Below, one piece after another: positions 42,091 through 51,903 of a stretch of DNA of 64,000 bases. Origin of the DNA: CAZXFA01 sp964640085 (lineage in GTDB: Bacteria > Actinomycetota > UBA4738 > HRBIN12); contig CAZXFA010000001.1 in assembly GCA_964640085.1 (NCBI GenBank), forward strand, positions 248,001 to 312,000, in the 5' to 3' direction. The translations under genes and the position numbers were made by a program. The notes below the pieces were generated by a model. It was not told where the DNA came from, made no database searches, and saw only the letters and a program-made list of their open reading frames with translations. Within the stretch, counting starts at the first letter, position 1. Every line of letters begins with the position of its first letter.

Positions 42091-43263
42091 ATGGACGTCG
42101 CCAAGCTTCTGGAGATAGCGGAGCGCCGGCACGACGCGTTCGTCGAGGCGCTCCGGGACATGGTGAACATCGACTGCGGCTCGTACACACCGGAGGGCGT
42201 GAACCGGGTCGCCGACCTGTGCCGGTCGCGGTTCGAGCGCGGCGGCTGGGCCGTCGAGCGCCGCCGGCACGAGCCCGCCGAGGGTGAGCTGCAGCTCGGC
42301 GATCTGGTGATCGGACGGCTCGCGGGCGCGGCAGGTCCGAGGATCCTGATGATCGGGCACACCGACACGGTGTTCGATCCCGGCACGGTGGCCGCGCGCC
42401 CGTTCCGGATCGAGGGCGACCGGGCCCTGGGACCGGGGGTCTCGGACATGAAGGGCGGGCTGCTGACCGGGTTCCTCGCGGTCGACGTGCTCCGGGAGGC
42501 CGGGTTCGAGGGGTTCGGGAGCGTCACCTACGTCTGCAACCCGGACGAGGAGATCGGCTCCCCGTGGTCGCAGGAGACCATCCGGGAGGAGGCGGGGCGC
42601 GCCGACGTCGCGTTCGTGCTGGAAGGGGCCCGCGAGAACGGGGACATCGTCTCCGCTCGCAAGGGCGTGTCCGACTACCGGATCCACGTGATCGGCCGGG
42701 CGGCCCACGCGGGGGTCGAGCCGGAGCGCGGGCGGAGCGCGATCCTCGAGGCGGCGCACAAGACGGTGGCGCTCCATGCGCTGAACGGCCGGTGGCCCGG
42801 CGTAACCGTGAACGTGGGCGTGATCGACGGCGGGACGCGCACGAACGTGGTGGCGGAGCGCTGCACGCTGGAGGTGGACGTCCGGTCGACCCAGGAGGCC
42901 ACGCTCCAGGCCGCCGAGGCCGAGGTGGAGCGGATCGCCGCCGAGCACACGGTCCCCGACATCGCCGCGGAGATCGCCGGCGGAGCGTGGCACCGTCCCA
43001 TGGAGCGGACCGAGGGGACGGCGCGTCTCGCCGAGCTCGCGATCGAGGTGGCGAACGAGCTCGGATTCGAGCTGAGGGACACGGCGACCGGCGGGGCCTC
43101 CGACGCGAACACCACGAGCGCGGCCGGCGTGCCCACGATCGACGGGCTGGGGCCGATCGGCGGCGACGACCACGGTCCGAATGAGTGGATCGACCTCAAC
43201 AGCGTCGCGCCGCGGATCGCGCTGCTGGCGGGACTGATCACGCGGCTGGGCCCCGCGAGCTGA
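42091..43263 (+). CDS. M20 family metallopeptidase
   Basis: 390 residues. Zinc ligands are in GHTDTVFD (His, then Asp), the bridging Asp in GPGVSDMKGG, the catalytic Glu and ligand in NPDEEIGS, and the dimerisation-domain His in AAHAGVEPERGRSA; a final His ligand is in GGDDHGPNEW. This matches the carboxypeptidase G2/ArgE-DapE group, which removes acyl or glutamyl groups from amino acids. Substrate unknown. It is followed 11 bases later by the adenosine-specific kinase gene. Confidence 0.92.
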   Translation: MDVAKLLEIAERRHDAFVEALRDMVNIDCGSYTPEGVNRVADLCRSRFERGGWAVERRRHEPAEGELQLGDLVIGRLAGAAGPRILMIGHTDTVFDPGTVAARPFRIEGDRALGPGVSDMKGGLLTGFLAVDVLREAGFEGFGSVTYVCNPDEEIGSPWSQETIREEAGRADVAFVLEGARENGDIVSARKGVSDYRIHVIGRAAHAGVEPERGRSAILEAAHKTVALHALNGRWPGVTVNVGVIDGGTRTNVVAERCTLEVDVRSTQEATLQAAEAEVERIAAEHTVPDIAAEIAGGAWHRPMERTEGTARLAELAIEVANELGFELRDTATGGASDANTTSAAGVPTIDGLGPIGGDDHGPNEWIDLNSVAPRIALLAGLITRLGPAS

Positions 43264-43274
43264 GGAGGAAGGCG

Positions 43275-43757
43275 ATGGAGATCTCCACCGTCCGGTTCGA
43301 CAAGCCCGACGACCTCAACGTCATCGTCGGGCAGTCCCACTTCATCAAGACAGTCGAGGACCTGCACGAGGCGTGCGTGAACGCGGTGCCCGGGCTGCGG
43401 TTCGGGATCGCGTTCTGCGAGGCGAGCGGTCCCTGCCTGGTGCGATGGAGCGGCAACGACCGGGAGCTCATCGACCTCGCGGTCTCGAACGCGCAGGCGA
43501 TCGGGGCCGGTCACACGTTCGTGATCGCGCTCCGCGAGGGCTTCCCGATCAACGTGTTGAACGCGGTCAAGGCCGTCCCGGAGGTCTGCCGGATCTACTG
43601 CGCCACGGCGAACCCGCTCGAGATCGTGGTGGGGCAGACCGAGCAGGGCCGGGGCGTCCTCGGGGTGATCGACGGCAGCTCGCCCGCCGGGGTTGAGACC
43701 GAGGAGCACGTGGCCGAGCGCAAGGAGCTCCTCCGGCGCTTCGGCTACAAGCTCTGA
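43275..43757 (+). CDS. Adenosine-specific kinase (DUF355)
   Basis: 160 residues, full length for the family: FDKPDDLNVIVGQSHFIKT near the start, FCEASGPCLVRWSGND, AQAIGAGHTFVI, CRIYCATANP and ETEEHVAERKELLRRFGYKL (two parts) at the end. The archaeal member binds adenosine and has adenosine-specific kinase activity; in bacteria the role is untested. A GAGGAGGAA ribosome site precedes the ATG. Confidence 0.92.
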   Translation: MEISTVRFDKPDDLNVIVGQSHFIKTVEDLHEACVNAVPGLRFGIAFCEASGPCLVRWSGNDRELIDLAVSNAQAIGAGHTFVIALREGFPINVLNAVKAVPEVCRIYCATANPLEIVVGQTEQGRGVLGVIDGSSPAGVETEEHVAERKELLRRFGYKL

Positions 43758-43772
43758 GCCGCGCCGTGTGGG

Positions 43773-44846
43773 CTACTCGCGGGTGGTGACCTTGGAGGCC
43801 TTCGTGTACTCGCCCGGCCGACGGCCGCGGGTCTGAGCGAGCTTCCACGCGAGGAGCTGCACCGGGACGATCGAGACCGCCGAGAGCAACGCCCGGTCCA
43901 GATAGCCGGTCGCGACCGACCTCGCGCCCTTCGGGGCGGTGCCGTCGGGCGTGACGACCAGCACGTTCGCGCCGATCTCGACCAGATCGGCGGCCAGCGC
44001 CAGATCCAGACGCCGGGTCTCGGGCTCGGTGGCCATCACGATGGCGGTCATGTCTGGTCCCGCGAGCTCGAGCGGTCCGTGCCGGAACATCGCGGACTCG
44101 AGGGACTCGGCCATCACCCCGGACTCCTTCAGGATCAGGGCCCCCATCTCGGTCGCCGCGCGGGCCGGCCCGCGTCCGAGCAGGACCATGATCCCTCGTC
44201 CGCCGTGCCAGTCCGCCAGGTCCGCCGCGAACGCCTCGGGGTCGTCCAGCAGCCGTTCCGCCGAGAGCGCGGCACCCTCGGCGGCCGTCCGGGTGCGGTC
44301 CACGGCCGTGTCCACCGCGTCCCCCGCCAGGAGCCGGGCGAGGCCGGACAGCATGGTCATCGAGCCGGCGAAGGTCATCGTGGAGGGGCCGGTCTCCGGG
44401 CCGACCTGCGTGTCGAGCCGGAGGTCGGCCCGTCGCGCCAGGTCGTTATCTCGGCCGTTCGTGATCGAGACGACGAACGGACGCATCCGTTGCCGCGTGA
44501 TCTCGATGACGAGCTTGACGATCTCGGCACTCTCGCCGGATTGGCTGACGATGACGGCCAGGGTCTGGCCGTTCAGGATCGGTCGGCGGAAGTGGAGGAG
44601 CTCGGCCGTGTCCACCAGGATCGCGGGCACGCCCCGCCCGGCCAGGTCGTTCACCGCCGGATAGCAGGCGTCGTAGGAGCTACCCATCCCGGTGAAGACG
44701 ATCGTCCGCGAGACGGCGGCCGCCTCGCGGATCCGCTCGAGCTCGATGCGCCGCTCGACCAGTGAAGCGGCGGCCCGGCGCAGCGCGTCGGGCTGGCCCG
44801 CGATCTCGGCCAGGAAGGGATCGCCGAACCCCCCGAGGGACCTCAT
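43773..44846 (-). CDS. SIS-domain sugar isomerase/deaminase (GlmS/AgaS-like)
   Basis: 357 residues, two SIS domains without a glutaminase domain. SIS 1 has GMGSSYDACYPA and SQSGESAEIVKL; SIS 2 has GRGPARAATEMGALILKES followed by FRHGPLEL. Such proteins isomerise or deaminate aminosugar phosphates, and lacking glutaminase would use ammonia or act in the degradative direction. No sugar transporter is adjacent. Confidence 0.88.
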   Translation of the reverse strand: MRSLGGFGDPFLAEIAGQPDALRRAAASLVERRIELERIREAAAVSRTIVFTGMGSSYDACYPAVNDLAGRGVPAILVDTAELLHFRRPILNGQTLAVIVSQSGESAEIVKLVIEITRQRMRPFVVSITNGRDNDLARRADLRLDTQVGPETGPSTMTFAGSMTMLSGLARLLAGDAVDTAVDRTRTAAEGAALSAERLLDDPEAFAADLADWHGGRGIMVLLGRGPARAATEMGALILKESGVMAESLESAMFRHGPLELAGPDMTAIVMATEPETRRLDLALAADLVEIGANVLVVTPDGTAPKGARSVATGYLDRALLSAVSIVPVQLLAWKLAQTRGRRPGEYTKASKVTTRE

Positions 44847-44854
44847 GCCCCCCG

Positions 44855-44860
44855 AGTGTA
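44855..44860 (-). promoter_or_regulatory. Putative -10 box (TACACT) for the SIS-domain gene
   Basis: On the minus strand TACACT ends eight bases before ATG 44846, and the spacer is mostly G with no clear ribosome site. Confidence 0.45.
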
Positions 44861-44958
44861 GCGAGCGGGACGGCCCGAGCTGGACCCGCGCCCTCCGGCC
44901 CTTGCCGTCCGCGGCCGATGATGGGAGGGTGGTGCGTCCCTCCGAAGGAGATGCCCGC

Positions 44959-46656
44959 ATGACCCGGTCGTCCCGCCACGTCGCCCTGTCGGTGCTCGTC
45001 GCACCGCTGCTGGTCCTCAGCCTCTTCGCTCCCGCCTCCGCTTCGCCGAGGGCGAGCGAACGACGTGTCGGTCCCGCGGTCGACGAGCGGCAGGCGCGGA
45101 GGGATGGCCCCGCGCTCACGCCGAGCCCTCGGGACGCCTTGACCCGCGCGCTCCAGGAGGGCGGTCTGTCCGAGGCGGAGTACGCGCTCGAGCGGGCCCG
45201 CAGCCTCTTCGGGCTGCGACAGGTCCGTTCCAGGTTCGGGCGCGTCGCCAGGCCGGGGCCGCGGGACGCCACGCTCATCCTCCGGGACCTGGCCGTTCGG
45301 ATCGGTGAGCTCGATCCGGCCGATCGAGACGCGGCGCTGCGGCTGCTCGCCCGTCCGACCGACGGGGCGGCCGATCCCTATGGGTACACGGTGGCTGAGG
45401 CGCCACCCGTCTGCAGCACGAACGCCTGCTACCACCACGTGACCAGCACCGAGGACGCACCCGACCTGACCGATGCCGACGTGAACGGCGTTCCGGACTG
45501 GATCGACGCGCTCTCCGCCGTCACGGAGCAGGTGTGGGCCACGGAGGTCGTGGCCTACGGATACCGCGCCCCCAAGCCCGATGCGACCTCCCCGAACCCG
45601 GGGCCGGACGGCCGCATCGACGTCTACGTCGCCGACGTCGGCGCCGACGGTCTCTACGGCTACTGTGCCACCGACGACCCGAACGCCTTCGACCCGAACT
45701 ACCCGTACTGGGACGTGTCGGCGTTCTGCGTGGTGGACGACGACTACTCGCTGGGGCAGTTCCCGTTCGGCTCCAACGGCCTGGAGGCGCTCCAGGTCAC
45801 CGTGGCGCACGAGTTCTTCCATGCGGTGCAGTTCAGCTACGACGCGTTCGAGGACCTCTGGTTCCAGGAGGGGACCGCGACCTGGATGGAGGACGAGGTC
45901 TTCGACGCGGTGGACGACAACCTCCAGTACCTGTTCTCCTCGCCGCTGCGGCGTCCCGGGGTCCCGCTCGACCTGAGCGACCCCGCGAGCGGCCACGTCT
46001 ACGGCGCCTGGATCTGGTTCCGGTTCCTCGCGGAGTACTTCGGGGACCCGGCGGTGATCCGGGAGGCCTGGGTCCAGGCCGACGGCAGTGCCGGTGGCCC
46101 GGATCGGTACTCGTTGCAGGCGCTCGCGAAGGTGATCCGGGCGCGGGGGCAGCGGTTCCGGCGGCTGTTCGCCGACTTCGGCCTGTGGAACGTGTTCCCC
46201 GACACCGTGTACGAGGAGGGAGCCGCATACCCGTCCCCGGCGTTCGACGCCAGGCACCGCATCACGGCCCGCAGGGACCTGGTCTCGGGCGGGTTCCGGA
46301 TGGACCACCTGACGACCTCATCCGTGCGACTCGTGCCGAGGCGCGGCGTGGGCCCGAGGGCGAAGCTGCTGCTGGCGGTCGACGGACCGAGGTACGCGAC
46401 CGGTGCCGAGGCCTCGGCGCTCACCGTGGCGCGGACCGGGAGGGTGAGGTGGTACGCGTTCCAGCTGAACAGGAGGGGTGACGGCGTGCTGCGCGTCCCG
46501 TTCGGCAAGGGGAAGATCTCGAGCGTGGTGTTGATCCTGACGAACGCGAGCACCCGCTCGACGTGCTGGGTCGATCCGACGGCGACCTACTCGTGCTTCG
46601 GAGATCCGAGGGACGACCGGCAGCCCTACGCGTACGCGGCCTCGCTCATCCCGTAG
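44959..46656 (+). CDS. Secreted putative zinc metalloprotease (HExxH)
   Basis: 565 residues with a typical signal peptide (about 1-29, cleaved near ASA). After a charged helical region, an Asp-rich segment (DADVNGVPDWID) resembles calcium-binding repeats. The zinc motif is HEFFHAVQ at about residue 286, followed 20 residues on by the Glu of EGTATWMEDEVFD, the spacing of a gluzincin-like third ligand. The C-terminal about 130 residues are a beta-rich domain. MXAN_6640-like secreted peptidases share this core. The GGAG ribosome site lies before ATG 44959. Confidence 0.82.
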   Translation: MTRSSRHVALSVLVAPLLVLSLFAPASASPRASERRVGPAVDERQARRDGPALTPSPRDALTRALQEGGLSEAEYALERARSLFGLRQVRSRFGRVARPGPRDATLILRDLAVRIGELDPADRDAALRLLARPTDGAADPYGYTVAEAPPVCSTNACYHHVTSTEDAPDLTDADVNGVPDWIDALSAVTEQVWATEVVAYGYRAPKPDATSPNPGPDGRIDVYVADVGADGLYGYCATDDPNAFDPNYPYWDVSAFCVVDDDYSLGQFPFGSNGLEALQVTVAHEFFHAVQFSYDAFEDLWFQEGTATWMEDEVFDAVDDNLQYLFSSPLRRPGVPLDLSDPASGHVYGAWIWFRFLAEYFGDPAVIREAWVQADGSAGGPDRYSLQALAKVIRARGQRFRRLFADFGLWNVFPDTVYEEGAAYPSPAFDARHRITARRDLVSGGFRMDHLTTSSVRLVPRRGVGPRAKLLLAVDGPRYATGAEASALTVARTGRVRWYAFQLNRRGDGVLRVPFGKGKISSVVLILTNASTRSTCWVDPTATYSCFGDPRDDRQPYAYAASLIP

Positions 46657-47737
46657 CCGGCTCCACGGAGGAGCGTTCGGGCATCGGTTCCTCGGCGGCG
46701 TCTCCGGCCCGGAGGTGGACGGTCCGGATCGGGAAGGGGATCTCGATCCCTTCGGCCCGGTACCGCTCGTGCAGCCGTTTCACGAACTCGTGGGTGATCA
46801 GGTACTGGTCGGTGAACTCCCTGCCGCGCAGGATCACGCTGAAATCGATGCTCGAGTCGCCGAACGTGTGGTAGCGGATGAACGGCTCGAACCCGGGAAC
46901 CGCTCCGTCCACCTCCCGCATCACCTCGGCGGCGACCTCGATGGTGACCCGCTCGACCTTGGCCAGATCGCTGTCGTAGCTCACGCCGACCTGGACCAGC
47001 ACGGCGAGCTCGGTCTCCGGGCGGTAGAAGTTGGTCACGATCGCCGAGGCCAGCCTGGCGTTCGGCACCAGCACCATGTTGTTCGGGAGCTGGCGGATCC
47101 AGGTGTTCCGCCAGTTGATGTCGACGACGTACCCCTCCTCGCCGCTGTCGAGCCGGATGAAGTCTCCGGGCTGCACCTTCTTCGAGGCCAGGATGTGGAT
47201 CCCGGCGAACAGGTTCGACAGCGTGTCCTGCAACGCGAGCGCCACGGCCAAGCCCCCGACGCCGAGGGCCGTCAGCAGGGGCGCGATCGACACACCGACG
47301 GTCTGGAGCAACACGAGGAACCCGACCACGTAGACGACGAGCCTGGTGATGTTCACGAAGATCGAGCTGGACTGTGCCACGCCCGGCCGCCCGAGGGCGG
47401 CCGCCCGGATCATCCGCGCCCCGAGCCGGGCGACGATGACGGTTGCCATCACGATCAACGCGGCCACCAGTACCCGTTCCGCGACGTCGCGGACGCCCTC
47501 GCGGAGGGGGAGGACGATGAGCGCGCCCCAGACGCCGACCGCGATCGCACCCCCCAGGGCGAGATCGCCGAGCGCCCCGTAGAGCACCTCGTCCCCGGTC
47601 CATGCCGTCCGCCCCGCGCGGGACTCGAGGCCTCCCAGGACGAGTCGGGCCACGAGACCCGCCACCAGCCCGCCACCAAGCCAGGCGGCGGCTTCCCCGA
47701 GGTCGCGGAGCGCGAGAGACCCCTCCACGCGCATCAC
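46646..47737 (-). CDS. MscS-family mechanosensitive ion channel
   Basis: 363 residues: four membrane helices, the last being the pore-lining helix (LGVGGLAVALALQDTLSN), then the MscS beta domain (VQPGDFIRL, GYVVDINWRNTWI, LVPNARLAS) and the alpha/beta vestibule (FIRYHTFGDSSIDF). It opens under membrane tension to release solutes in osmotic downshock. The start is GTG 47737 or the adjacent ATG 47734. Its 3' end overlaps the convergent metalloprotease gene by 11 bases. Confidence 0.92.
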   Translation of the reverse strand: MMRVEGSLALRDLGEAAAWLGGGLVAGLVARLVLGGLESRAGRTAWTGDEVLYGALGDLALGGAIAVGVWGALIVLPLREGVRDVAERVLVAALIVMATVIVARLGARMIRAAALGRPGVAQSSSIFVNITRLVVYVVGFLVLLQTVGVSIAPLLTALGVGGLAVALALQDTLSNLFAGIHILASKKVQPGDFIRLDSGEEGYVVDINWRNTWIRQLPNNMVLVPNARLASAIVTNFYRPETELAVLVQVGVSYDSDLAKVERVTIEVAAEVMREVDGAVPGFEPFIRYHTFGDSSIDFSVILRGREFTDQYLITHEFVKRLHERYRAEGIEIPFPIRTVHLRAGDAAEEPMPERSSVEPATG

Positions 47738-47810
47738 CTCCGGCCCCCGACCCTACCGGATGTCCGCCGAGGGCCTCATCCGTGCCAGGCGCCGACCCGG
47801 CCGGTTTTGC

Positions 47811-47816
47811 TAGGTT
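47811..47816 (+). promoter_or_regulatory. Putative -10 box (TAGGTT)
   Basis: TAGGTT ends seven bases before ATG 47824; the spacer CCCTCGC has no ribosome site. Leaderless spacing. Confidence 0.5.
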
Positions 47817-47823
47817 CCCTCGC

Positions 47824-48156
47824 ATGGTCGGTCCAGCGGTGCGGCGGCCACTGGGTGCGTGGCGGGGACGGCACCCGGTGCTCGGCTCCGTGCTGGTGGT
47901 GCTCGCCGCGTTGCTGGCGCTGGTGCTCCTGTGGCACGTGGTCACGATGGACCACGCCTACCCCGGCGGCATGCTCGGCGGATGCATCGTGGTGCTGACG
48001 GCGTTCCTGCTGATCCTGGTGCCACGGCGGGTCCTGAAGGTCGTTCCCGTGTCCGTCCCTCCGAGCGTGTGGGTCCCCGAGCGGGAGCCGCTCGGCGCGG
48101 CGCCCCGTCCGCCGCCCGCATCGCCCACCCTGGGGACGGCGGTGCTGCTGCTCTGA
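47824..48156 (+). CDS. Small two-helix membrane protein
   Basis: 110 residues with two hydrophobic segments (about 20-43 and 49-68) and a Pro-rich cytoplasmic tail (PPSVWVPEREPLGAAPRPPP). No domain recognised. It lies between the MscS gene (divergent) and the cupredoxin gene, 42 bases before the latter, and may be co-transcribed with it. The leaderless promoter supports the start. Confidence 0.6.
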   Translation: MVGPAVRRPLGAWRGRHPVLGSVLVVLAALLALVLLWHVVTMDHAYPGGMLGGCIVVLTAFLLILVPRRVLKVVPVSVPPSVWVPEREPLGAAPRPPPASPTLGTAVLLL

Positions 48157-48198
48157 TCCCCGACGGTCCCGGTCGGATCGGTGTGGAAGGAGGAGCAC

Positions 48199-48639
48199 AT
48201 GCAACGACGGAAGATCGGCGTCCTGTTCGGTGTCGTTCTGCTCGCGGGGCTCCTGGTCGCGTGCGGGGGGGACGGCGCCGGAGGCGACGATGGGGTGATA
48301 GAGATCTCGATGTTCGACGACCTGCGGTTCGAGCCGAACTCGGTCACGGTGACTGCCGGCGAGCCGGTGACGTTCCGCGTGACGAACGAGGGACAGGTCG
48401 TCCACGAGATCGTGATCGGCCCCGAGCACGTGCAGATGGCTCACGCGGAGGCCGCCGCCGAGGGGGAGATGGAGCACGGCGAGATGGACGTGGAGGGCCA
48501 GCTCGCCGCCCTCGAGGTGGAGCCGGGCGACACCGACGAGGTCACGGTGACCTTCGAGGAGGCGGGCGAGATGCCGTTCGGCTGCCACGAACCCGGCCAC
48601 TACGAGGGAGGCATGTTCGGGACGGTGACTGTGGAGTAG
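48199..48639 (+). CDS. Cupredoxin-like (plastocyanin/azurin-type) lipoprotein
   Basis: 146 residues. Signal peptide with lipobox LLVAC (Cys about residue 23). The type-1 copper ligands are evident: His in QVVHEIVIG, then Cys and His in GCHEPGHYEGGM, with the Met last. A Met/His-rich insert (MAHAEAAAEGEMEHGEMD) between the ligands may hold extra copper. It could carry electrons or buffer copper outside the membrane. ATG 48199 follows AAGGAGGA; an upstream GTG at 48181 is unlikely. Confidence 0.88.
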   Translation: MQRRKIGVLFGVVLLAGLLVACGGDGAGGDDGVIEISMFDDLRFEPNSVTVTAGEPVTFRVTNEGQVVHEIVIGPEHVQMAHAEAAAEGEMEHGEMDVEGQLAALEVEPGDTDEVTVTFEEAGEMPFGCHEPGHYEGGMFGTVTVE

Positions 48640-48691
48640 CGGGGCGGCGGGCGGCTCGCGTCCCCGGTAGGTGCAGGCGCGACGTCCCGGC

Positions 48692-49495
48692 CTACCGGGG
48701 AGCTTGTCCGATCAGGAACCCCTCCACCACTGGGGCCATGATCTCCGGGGCGAAGCCGTGGGTCTGGCCGTCGAGCACGCCGAGCTGCGCCATCGGCAGC
48801 ACCTCGGCCAGGGCCCGGACCGCGTTCGCTTGCCACGTGGGGCTGTCGCTCCCGTACATCGTCAACGTGGGTGCCGTCACGCCGACCCACCGTTCCGCCG
48901 GCAGCGGACGGCCACACACCGACTCGCCCATGATCCGTCCGTCGTAGGGGAGGGTGTGGGCCGATCCCTCCATCGCCGACCAGATCGGTGAGCCACGCAT
49001 GTCCTGGAGCGCCTCGTCCGGGACCAAGGGTCCCACCCGGAGGAAGTAGGTCACGGCTCCGGCTCGATCGCCGGCGGTCAGGAGTTCCTCGAGCCTCGCC
49101 ACGTAGCCCGCGGGGAGCGGTGGGCGGGTGTCGTCCACGACGAACGGCGGCTCGTACAGCACCAGCCGTTCGACCCCGACGCCCAGTGCGGCCGCCTCGA
49201 GCGCCAACACGGCGCCCGACGAGTGGCCGAACACGGAGGCCCGTCCCCCCACCTCCGACACGAGCGCACCGAGATCCTCGACCTCGCGCTCGACCGCGTA
49301 TGGGAGCATGTCCCCGCTGTCTCCCCGGCCGCGGCGGTCGTAGGCCACCACCGTGAAGGTCGGCGCCAGCAGCCTCGCCAGGGGTGCGGCGGCCGCGCGG
49401 TCGCTCAGCGCCCCGCCGACGAGGATCAGCGGCGGCCCGCCGCCCGAGCGCTCGAACGCGATCGTGGTGCCGTCGTCCGACATGACCGTGTTCAT
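48692..49495 (-). CDS. Alpha/beta hydrolase
   Basis: 267 residues: LILVGGALSDR (oxyanion region, Gly in place of His), YDRRGRGDS, nucleophile elbow GHSSGAVLAL (Ser about residue 94), MYGSDSPTWQ with the acid, and His in GQTHGFAPEI. It matches the actinobacterial hydrolases often encoded beside WYL regulators and DoxX-type genes. Its start overlaps the stop of the upstream frameshifted oxidase (ATGA type), so both were one operon. Confidence 0.87.
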   Translation of the reverse strand: MNTVMSDDGTTIAFERSGGGPPLILVGGALSDRAAAAPLARLLAPTFTVVAYDRRGRGDSGDMLPYAVEREVEDLGALVSEVGGRASVFGHSSGAVLALEAAALGVGVERLVLYEPPFVVDDTRPPLPAGYVARLEELLTAGDRAGAVTYFLRVGPLVPDEALQDMRGSPIWSAMEGSAHTLPYDGRIMGESVCGRPLPAERWVGVTAPTLTMYGSDSPTWQANAVRALAEVLPMAQLGVLDGQTHGFAPEIMAPVVEGFLIGQAPR

Positions 49496-50880
49496 CCGAT
49501 CGGCTCCTCGACCGCGGGCGGGACGTTGTGGTTGAGCCGGAACAGGTTCGTACGATCGTAGCGGGCCTTGATCTCGGCGAGCCGGTCCCACGTCGACCCC
49601 GGGTACGCGATGCGGACCTCGTCCTCGCTCCCGGGTCCCATGAAGCCGGTGTACGCGCCGGGCTCGCCGCGGTGGATCGCCGACGCGAGCTGCTCGACCC
49701 ACGGCTCGTGCTCTGCCAGGCCCTCGGTCGACTCTGAGCCGCCACGTTGACCAGGAACCGGCGGTCGCGGTGGGCGAACGCGGTGGCCTCGGCCGGCGCG
49801 CGAGCCATCGCGCCCCCCAGCGAGCGGAACTGGACCACGCGCGTCATCGCCGTGGAGGACTCGAGCGCCTCGACGATCGTCTCCGCCGCGACGCGGTCGA
49901 TACGGTCGGAGAACATCGTCCGGCCGGCCGCGATCGGGTGGCACTCCTCGTCGTCGGGCAGGTAGATCTCGGGGTAGGGCATCGGCCGCACCATGTCGGC
50001 CAGCGGCTCGGCGAGCCTCCGGAACGACCCGACCACCGGCTCACCCGTCTCCACGTCGCCCACGTACGCGAGCAACCCGAGGATCACGAGCTTGCCGTGG
50101 TGCTCCTGGGCGATGAACGGCATCGGCGGTGCCGGCATCGCCGCCGCGATCACCGAAAGCTCCTCGGGCGCCGCCTCGGCCTCCGCGGCGAACGCCTCGA
50201 TCGTCTCCGGCGTCGCCGGGAGCAGCAGCACCCCCCCGACGATCGTCCCGACCTCGTGCAGCCGGAAGCGGCATCGCGTGACGACGCCGAAGTTCCCGCC
50301 GCCGCCGCGGATCGCCCAGAACAGGTCAGGGTTCTCGTCCTCGCTCGCTCGGACGCTCGTGCCATCGGCGGTCACGAGCTCCGCCTCGAGGAGCGAGTCG
50401 ATCGTCAACTCGTGCTTGCGCACGAGGAACCCGATGCCGCCGGCGAGCGTGATCTCACCGATCCCGACCGAGCCGGTGTCGCCGAACCCGGTCGCGAGCC
50501 CGTGCTCGTGGGCCGCCTCGGTGTACGCCGCGCGCGGTCAGGCCGGCGCCGGCCCACGCCGTCCGGCCCCCGGAGTCGATCTCCAGGGTCGTCAGCTCAC
50601 CGACGTCGAGCACGATGCCGCCGTCGGACGTGCTATGGGCCGCGGGGCTGTGCCCGCCGTCGCGCACGGCCAGCTCGATCCCAGTGTCGCGTGCGAACGC
50701 GATCACGCGCGCAACGTCGTCCGCGTCCGCCACGCGGGCGATCGCGACCGGTCGGCGGTCGAACCCGCCGTAGAACGGCGTTCGGGCTTCGTCGTATTCG
50801 GCGTCGCCGGGTGCGATCACCCTGCCGCGTACCGCGGCGCGGAGGTCGGCGACGAGGCTCTCGGCTCCGGCAGAGCGCAT
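49492..50880 (-). pseudogene. FAD-dependent oxidase of the berberine-bridge type, two frameshifts
   Basis: Three frames joined give a BBE-like oxidase of about 460 residues: the FAD segment AVRDGGHSPAAHSTSDGG (His of the covalent site retained; the second, Cys-type linkage not seen), then GGGGNFGVVTRCRFRL, and the BBE tail with RLAEIKARYDRTNLFRLNHN. One extra C near 50528 breaks LTA from AYTEAAHEHG, and a one-base shift near 49738 breaks LVNV from GGSESTEG. Otherwise conservation is good, so it is recently dead or mis-sequenced. The WYL gene lies upstream on the same strand. Confidence 0.85.
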
Positions 50881-50946
50881 GGGGGGTGACTCCTCCCGTT
50901 CGAGCGGATGCACGCTATGCGAGCAGACGGATCTGACGATGGGAAC

Positions 50947-51903
50947 TCATCGGGCGGGGCGAGCCTTCCCGTACCGGCGGCTGAGCTCGGCTCCGACGCG
51001 GGCGAGCTCGGTCCGGACCTCCTCGGGTTCGACCACCTCGGCCCGTTCGCCCAGCGGCGCCAGCTCGGAGGCGATCGCATGCGCCGACCACCCGCGGACC
51101 TCGACCTCGGTCCGCCCGTCGGCCCGGGACTCGCCCACGCTGGCGCGCCGGCCGAACATCGCCCGGAGCCACCCCGCCACCTCGTCGCTCGCGAGGACCG
51201 TGGCGCGGAACCCCGCCCGCCGCTCGTCCAGCGTCTCGAGGATCGAGCGCCAGGTCTCGGCCAGATCGAACCCGTCCGGGCGCTCGACGGGCTCCTCGGT
51301 CCGTTCCACCCCGCGGACCCGGCTGACGCGGAACGTCCGCTGCCCATCGGCGGTCCCGGCGACCAGGTACCAGACGGAGGCCTTGGCCACCAGCCCCAGC
51401 GGGTGCACGAGCCGCTCGCTCGGCCGGTCGCGCCCCGCGTAGCGCAGGCGGACCTGCACGCCGTCGACCACGGCGCGCTGGAGCTCCTCGAGGAACGGCG
51501 GGGCCTCGACGTGGCTCCGGTCCCAGTGGGCCGGGTCGAGCACGACGGCCGAGGCCGCCGCCTCGGCCTCGGCGCGGAAGGTCTCGGGCAGGGCGCGGAG
51601 GAGCTTCCGCAGCGCCGCCTTGATCTGCGGCGTGGCCTGGGCCGAGGGCCCGGCAACCAGGAACAGCGTCCGGGCCTCGGCCGCCGTCAGACCGCTCAGG
51701 TCGGTCCGGGCGCCGCCGAGGAGGGACCAGCCACCGCCTCGTCCGGGCTGGGAGTAGACGGGGATCCCGGCCATCGCGAGCGCCTCGAGGTCTCGCCGAG
51801 CCGTTCGCTCGGAGATCTCGAGCTCCTCGGCGAGCTCGGCGGCCGTCACCCGTCCCCGGGCCTGGAGTATCAGCAGGGCCGCGACGAGCCGGTCGGCGCG
51901 CAC
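50947..51903 (-). CDS. WYL-domain transcriptional regulator (YafY/PafC-like)
   Basis: 318 residues. N-terminal HTH_11 (VTAAELAEELEISERTARRDLEAL), the WYL domain around 140-200 (VRLRYAGRD, and WYLVAG with the eponymous Trp-Tyr-Leu), and the WCX C-terminal extension (RATVLASDEVAGWLRAMF). WYL regulators sense ligands such as single-stranded nucleic acid or nucleotides. It is divergent from the DrrAB-like operon and upstream of the oxidase/hydrolase operon; either could be its target. Confidence 0.9.
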   Translation of the reverse strand: MRADRLVAALLILQARGRVTAAELAEELEISERTARRDLEALAMAGIPVYSQPGRGGGWSLLGGARTDLSGLTAAEARTLFLVAGPSAQATPQIKAALRKLLRALPETFRAEAEAAASAVVLDPAHWDRSHVEAPPFLEELQRAVVDGVQVRLRYAGRDRPSERLVHPLGLVAKASVWYLVAGTADGQRTFRVSRVRGVERTEEPVERPDGFDLAETWRSILETLDERRAGFRATVLASDEVAGWLRAMFGRRASVGESRADGRTEVEVRGWSAHAIASELAPLGERAEVVEPEEVRTELARVGAELSRRYGKARPAR

